From Candidatus Bathyarchaeota archaeon (GTDB taxonomy: Archaea; Thermoproteota; Bathyarchaeia; Bathyarchaeales; Bathycorpusculaceae), in NCBI GenBank assembly GCA_030627225.1, contig DAOUSM010000032.1, forward strand, positions 1-7,986: a stretch of 7,986 nucleotides of DNA, written 5' to 3'. Shown piece by piece: positions 6,839 through 7,986 of this stretch (its first letter is position 1; every line of letters begins with the position of its first letter). The notes under the pieces were generated by a model that saw only the letters and a program-made list of their open reading frames with translations, was not told the DNA's origin and searched no databases. Position numbers and translations under genes: made by a program.

Positions 6839-7174
6839 TTATTCTTCGCTTTTCCTTAGGGGTGTGACGCTAAATCTTATTGTTCCATCTAGTTTCAATT
6901 CGTTAAAGCTTACCTTAACCTCTATTTGTCGACCTTTTAATATTCCCAAGATTTCCCTAACTCTTGGAACGCCGAGGTTCTCCCTCAAATTGTTTATTAG
7001 ACCTATTGCTTTTCTGATTTCTTCTCTATCGACAACGGGTAACTCAGTTTTTTCAACAACCCCTCTCAAAATGTTTAAGGCATCCTCAACTATTTTTGTA
7101 ACGTTTATCACTACTTCCCGTTCTGTAGGTTTCTCTTCTCCAGCTTCATGCTTTTCCTCGCTCAATTCTTTCAC
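6839..7174 (-). CDS. Hypothetical protein, 111 aa, GTG start
   Basis: Not recognised. The first ~20 residues are charged and probably disordered (KELSEEKHEAGEEKPTE). A long helical stretch follows (VTKIVEDALNILRGVVEKTEL and EEIRKAIGLINNLRENLG), then a strand pair IEVKVSFNELKLDGTIRFSV (84-103). The protein is soluble, with no cysteines. The GTG at 7174 is chosen because a TATA-like box at 7203-7212 predicts initiation near 7181, giving a leader of only about 7 bases; a TTG at 7165 is an alternative. The minus frame is preferred over the longer antisense frame because it has normal charged composition while the antisense is Ser/Phe/Leu-rich. It is followed by the 136-residue unknown gene. Confidence 0.6.
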   Translation of the reverse strand: MKELSEEKHEAGEEKPTEREVVINVTKIVEDALNILRGVVEKTELPVVDREEIRKAIGLINNLRENLGVPRVREILGILKGRQIEVKVSFNELKLDGTIRFSVTPLRKSEE

Positions 7175-7202
7175 CTAGTAAGGTTACTTATAGTATCCAG
7201 CA

Positions 7203-7212
7203 ATTATAATAT
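7203..7212 (-). promoter_or_regulatory. TATA-like box for the 111-aa protein gene
   Basis: The minus strand reads ATATTATAAT, preceded by GACGAA. Its centre is about 33 bases before the GTG at 7174, consistent with a nearly leaderless transcript. Confidence 0.4.
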
Positions 7213-7243
7213 TTCGTCTTAATTCAAATAGTTCTAGCACAGC

Positions 7244-7564
7244 TTATTCCGCTAGTAAGTTAATTTTGAGTTCCTTTGTTTTTAATTTCCACACCTTTTC
7301 AGGTGCTCCCCCGCCAGCCTCCCTGTATCCAGCTAATTCAATGATGCCCGCATCTTCCAGCTCGGAGAGATGATAATACACTCCTGATCTGGAAAGTGAT
7401 TCCCCAGCCTTCCTTAATTCCTCTAGTATTTCGTTTGAGCTTTTTGTTTTGTTTCCTATTGAGCGGATTATGAGCCATCTTGTTGGGCAATGGAGTGCTC
7501 TGAAGTATTTCTGGAACTGGCTAGATTCCTTTAGGCGGGGGTGTCCACATCCGTTGTTGCACAT
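7244..7564 (-). CDS. ArsR-like winged-helix transcriptional regulator with N-terminal Cys/His cluster
   Basis: A 106-residue DNA-binding regulator. The winged helix spans about 18-95: FRALHCPTRWLIIRSIG (21-37) is the typical helix-1 'alshPtRw.Il' opening of the ArsR/HTH_20 group. SSNEILEEL follows, then the recognition helix SRSGVYYHLSELEDAGII (58-75) and a wing with a Gly-rich turn (REAGGGAPEKVWKL, 81-94). The unusual part is the start, MCNNGCGH: C2, C6 and H8, with C26 in helix 1, could make a metal or redox site, but this is inferred only. The gene lies 27 bases after a 52-residue Cys-rich protein on the same strand and is probably co-transcribed from the promoter at 7789-7797. A GATGAG stretch just upstream of the ATG is a weak SD. 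Autoregulation is suggested by the motif cluster at the operon promoter. Confidence 0.83.
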   Translation of the reverse strand: MCNNGCGHPRLKESSQFQKYFRALHCPTRWLIIRSIGNKTKSSNEILEELRKAGESLSRSGVYYHLSELEDAGIIELAGYREAGGGAPEKVWKLKTKELKINLLAE

Positions 7565-7591
7565 GTTCTCATCTTGCTTTTTGGCTATAGT

Positions 7592-7750
7592 TTATTCTTC
7601 TTTCCAGTGTTTTTCCACGTAGCTTAATTCACGGTCGGCGCCTTCAACATCGCCTTTTGAAAGCAGTTCTCGGGCTTTACTTACGTGTTTTAGGGTGCAG
7701 CCTTTTGGATCGTCTTTAAATTCGCATTCTTCTTTCTCTTTTTTACACAT
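7592..7750 (-). CDS. Small Cys-rich protein, 52 aa
   Basis: A short reading frame from an ATG at 7750 to a TAA at 7592. The sequence begins MCKKEKEECEFKDDPKGC and continues TLKHVSKARELLSKGDVEGA, ending VEKHWKEE. C2, C9, C18 and H22 form C-x6-C-x8-C-x3-H, a spacing reminiscent of CCCH zinc knuckles, followed by an amphipathic helical segment. The protein is strongly charged and soluble. Support for its being real: normal Lys/Glu-rich composition, a TATA box about 43 bases upstream (short leader of about 18 bases), and placement 27 bases before a regulator gene whose own N terminus has a Cys/His cluster. The family is not recognised. A small metal-binding or redox partner of the regulator is an inference. 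Confidence 0.6.
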   Translation of the reverse strand: MCKKEKEECEFKDDPKGCTLKHVSKARELLSKGDVEGADRELSYVEKHWKEE

Positions 7751-7755
7751 TTTAT

Positions 7756-7782
7756 AATCACTGTTAGGATATTACAGCGATT
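7756..7782. promoter_or_regulatory. Inverted repeat at the predicted transcription start, candidate operator
   Basis: AATCACTGTTA and TTACAGCGATT form an 11-base inverted repeat (9 of 11 pairs) around GGATA. Its centre (7769) coincides with the predicted start of transcription of the Cys-rich protein/regulator operon. Binding here would block initiation, as expected for an autoregulated repressor of the ArsR type. Confidence 0.45.
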
Positions 7783-7788
7783 TTTGTG

Positions 7789-7797
7789 ATATATAAG
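7789..7797 (-). promoter_or_regulatory. TATA box of the Cys-rich protein/regulator operon
   Basis: The minus strand reads CTTATATAT, preceded by an A-run (GAAAAA) at the BRE position. It predicts initiation near 7768 and a leader of about 18 bases to the ATG at 7750. This is the clearest TATA box in the window. Confidence 0.6.
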
Positions 7798-7810
7798 TTT
7801 TTCTGAGACA

Positions 7811-7819
7811 TCACAGTGA
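7811..7819. promoter_or_regulatory. Second operator-like site upstream of the TATA box
   Basis: TCACAGTGA is a perfect odd palindrome about 14 bases upstream of the TATA box. On the minus strand it reads TCACTGTGA, sharing the TCACTGT core with the inverted repeat at 7756-7782 (TCACTGT at 7758-7764 and TCGCTGT on the minus strand at 7774-7780). Confidence 0.35.
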
Positions 7820-7875
7820 CTTTCAACACAAAAATTTAAGCATGTTCTCTACGGCTTAAAATCGAGGCATTTCCC

Positions 7876-7986
7876 CTAAAATAAATGATTTTCGCTTGCT
7901 CTGTTTTCTGTGATTATGTCAATACTGCACATTATTTTTTCGTGATGTTTAGCTACTGTTTCAATGTTGTTGTGGAAAGAATTTAA
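7876..7986 (-). CDS. Possible 3' end of a gene entering from the right edge
   Basis: On the minus strand the frame is open from the window edge to a TAG at 7876-7878, giving a 36-residue tail that begins LNSFHNNIETVAKHHEKIMC and ends RASENHLF. The composition (Glu, Lys, His, Asn, Ile) looks like a plausible soluble helical C terminus. It is too short to assign a family and may be chance. The facing plus-strand frame is Phe/Val/Cys-rich and looks like a shadow. Confidence 0.3.
   Translation of the reverse strand, partial: LNSFHNNIETVAKHHEKIMCSIDIITENRASENHLF

Noticed and set aside
6753..7178. 141-residue plus-strand frame opposite the 111-aa gene
   Set aside because: Ser/Phe/Leu/Thr-rich, typical of the antisense of a Lys/Glu-rich gene. 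The minus frame has better composition and a promoter.
7234..7255. CTAGC ... GCTAG inverted repeat across the regulator stop codon
   Set aside because: A 5-base stem with a 12-base loop and no T-run; too weak for a terminator or operator.
7885..7986. 33-residue plus-strand frame at the right edge ending exactly at the last base
   Set aside because: Phe/Val/Cys/Tyr-rich antisense of the more plausible minus-strand tail. The stop at the edge is a coincidence.
1..7986. CRISPR arrays, tRNA or rRNA genes, IS elements, attachment sites
   Set aside because: No regularly spaced repeats, cloverleaf signals, rRNA-like blocks, transposase motifs or terminal inverted repeats were seen on either strand.

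Overview
The window looks like a piece of an archaeal chromosome. It is AT-rich, its start sites sit behind TATA-like boxes at archaeal spacing, two genes have Shine-Dalgarno sites matching the archaeal anti-SD (GGAGGTGA, GGTGA), and GTG/TTG starts occur. The style of the GAF histidine kinase with its receiver-only partner, and of the winged-helix regulator, suggests a mesophilic uncultured lineage such as Bathyarchaeia (Thermoproteota). That placement is an inference from protein style, not from a marker gene.

Layout. Positions 1-2353 (+) hold a two-component pair: a soluble GAF-GAF-HisKA-HATPase sensor kinase, cut off by the left edge, overlapping a receiver-only response regulator. Positions 2435-3331 (-) encode a tandem GNAT acetyltransferase. 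Positions 3332-3798 hold no convincing protein gene, but a GC-richer patch contains three hairpins in a row followed by T-rich DNA, a candidate structured RNA. Positions 3799-4374 (-) encode an unrecognised protein with a PH/GRAM-like sequence pattern. Divergent from it, 4511-6291 (+) holds a ChrB C-terminal-domain (chromate resistance family) protein followed by a 12-TM MFS exporter, a likely functional pair. Positions 6324-7174 (-) hold two small proteins of unknown function with TTG and GTG starts. Positions 7244-7750 (-) form a likely two-gene operon: a 52-residue Cys-rich protein followed by an ArsR-like winged-helix regulator that itself begins with a Cys/His cluster. The promoter of this operon carries three copies of a TC[A/G]CTGT motif around the TATA box and predicted transcription start, as expected for an autoregulated operator. 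A possible gene tail (-) runs off the right edge.

The genes point to sensing and stress response: signal transduction, acetylation, possible oxyanion or drug efflux, and a possible metal- or redox-responsive repressor. I saw no rRNA, tRNA, CRISPR array, transposase or integrase. The most interesting regions are the Cys-rich protein/regulator operon with its operator cluster, the hairpin cluster at 3505-3596, and the ChrB-MFS pair without a ChrA.
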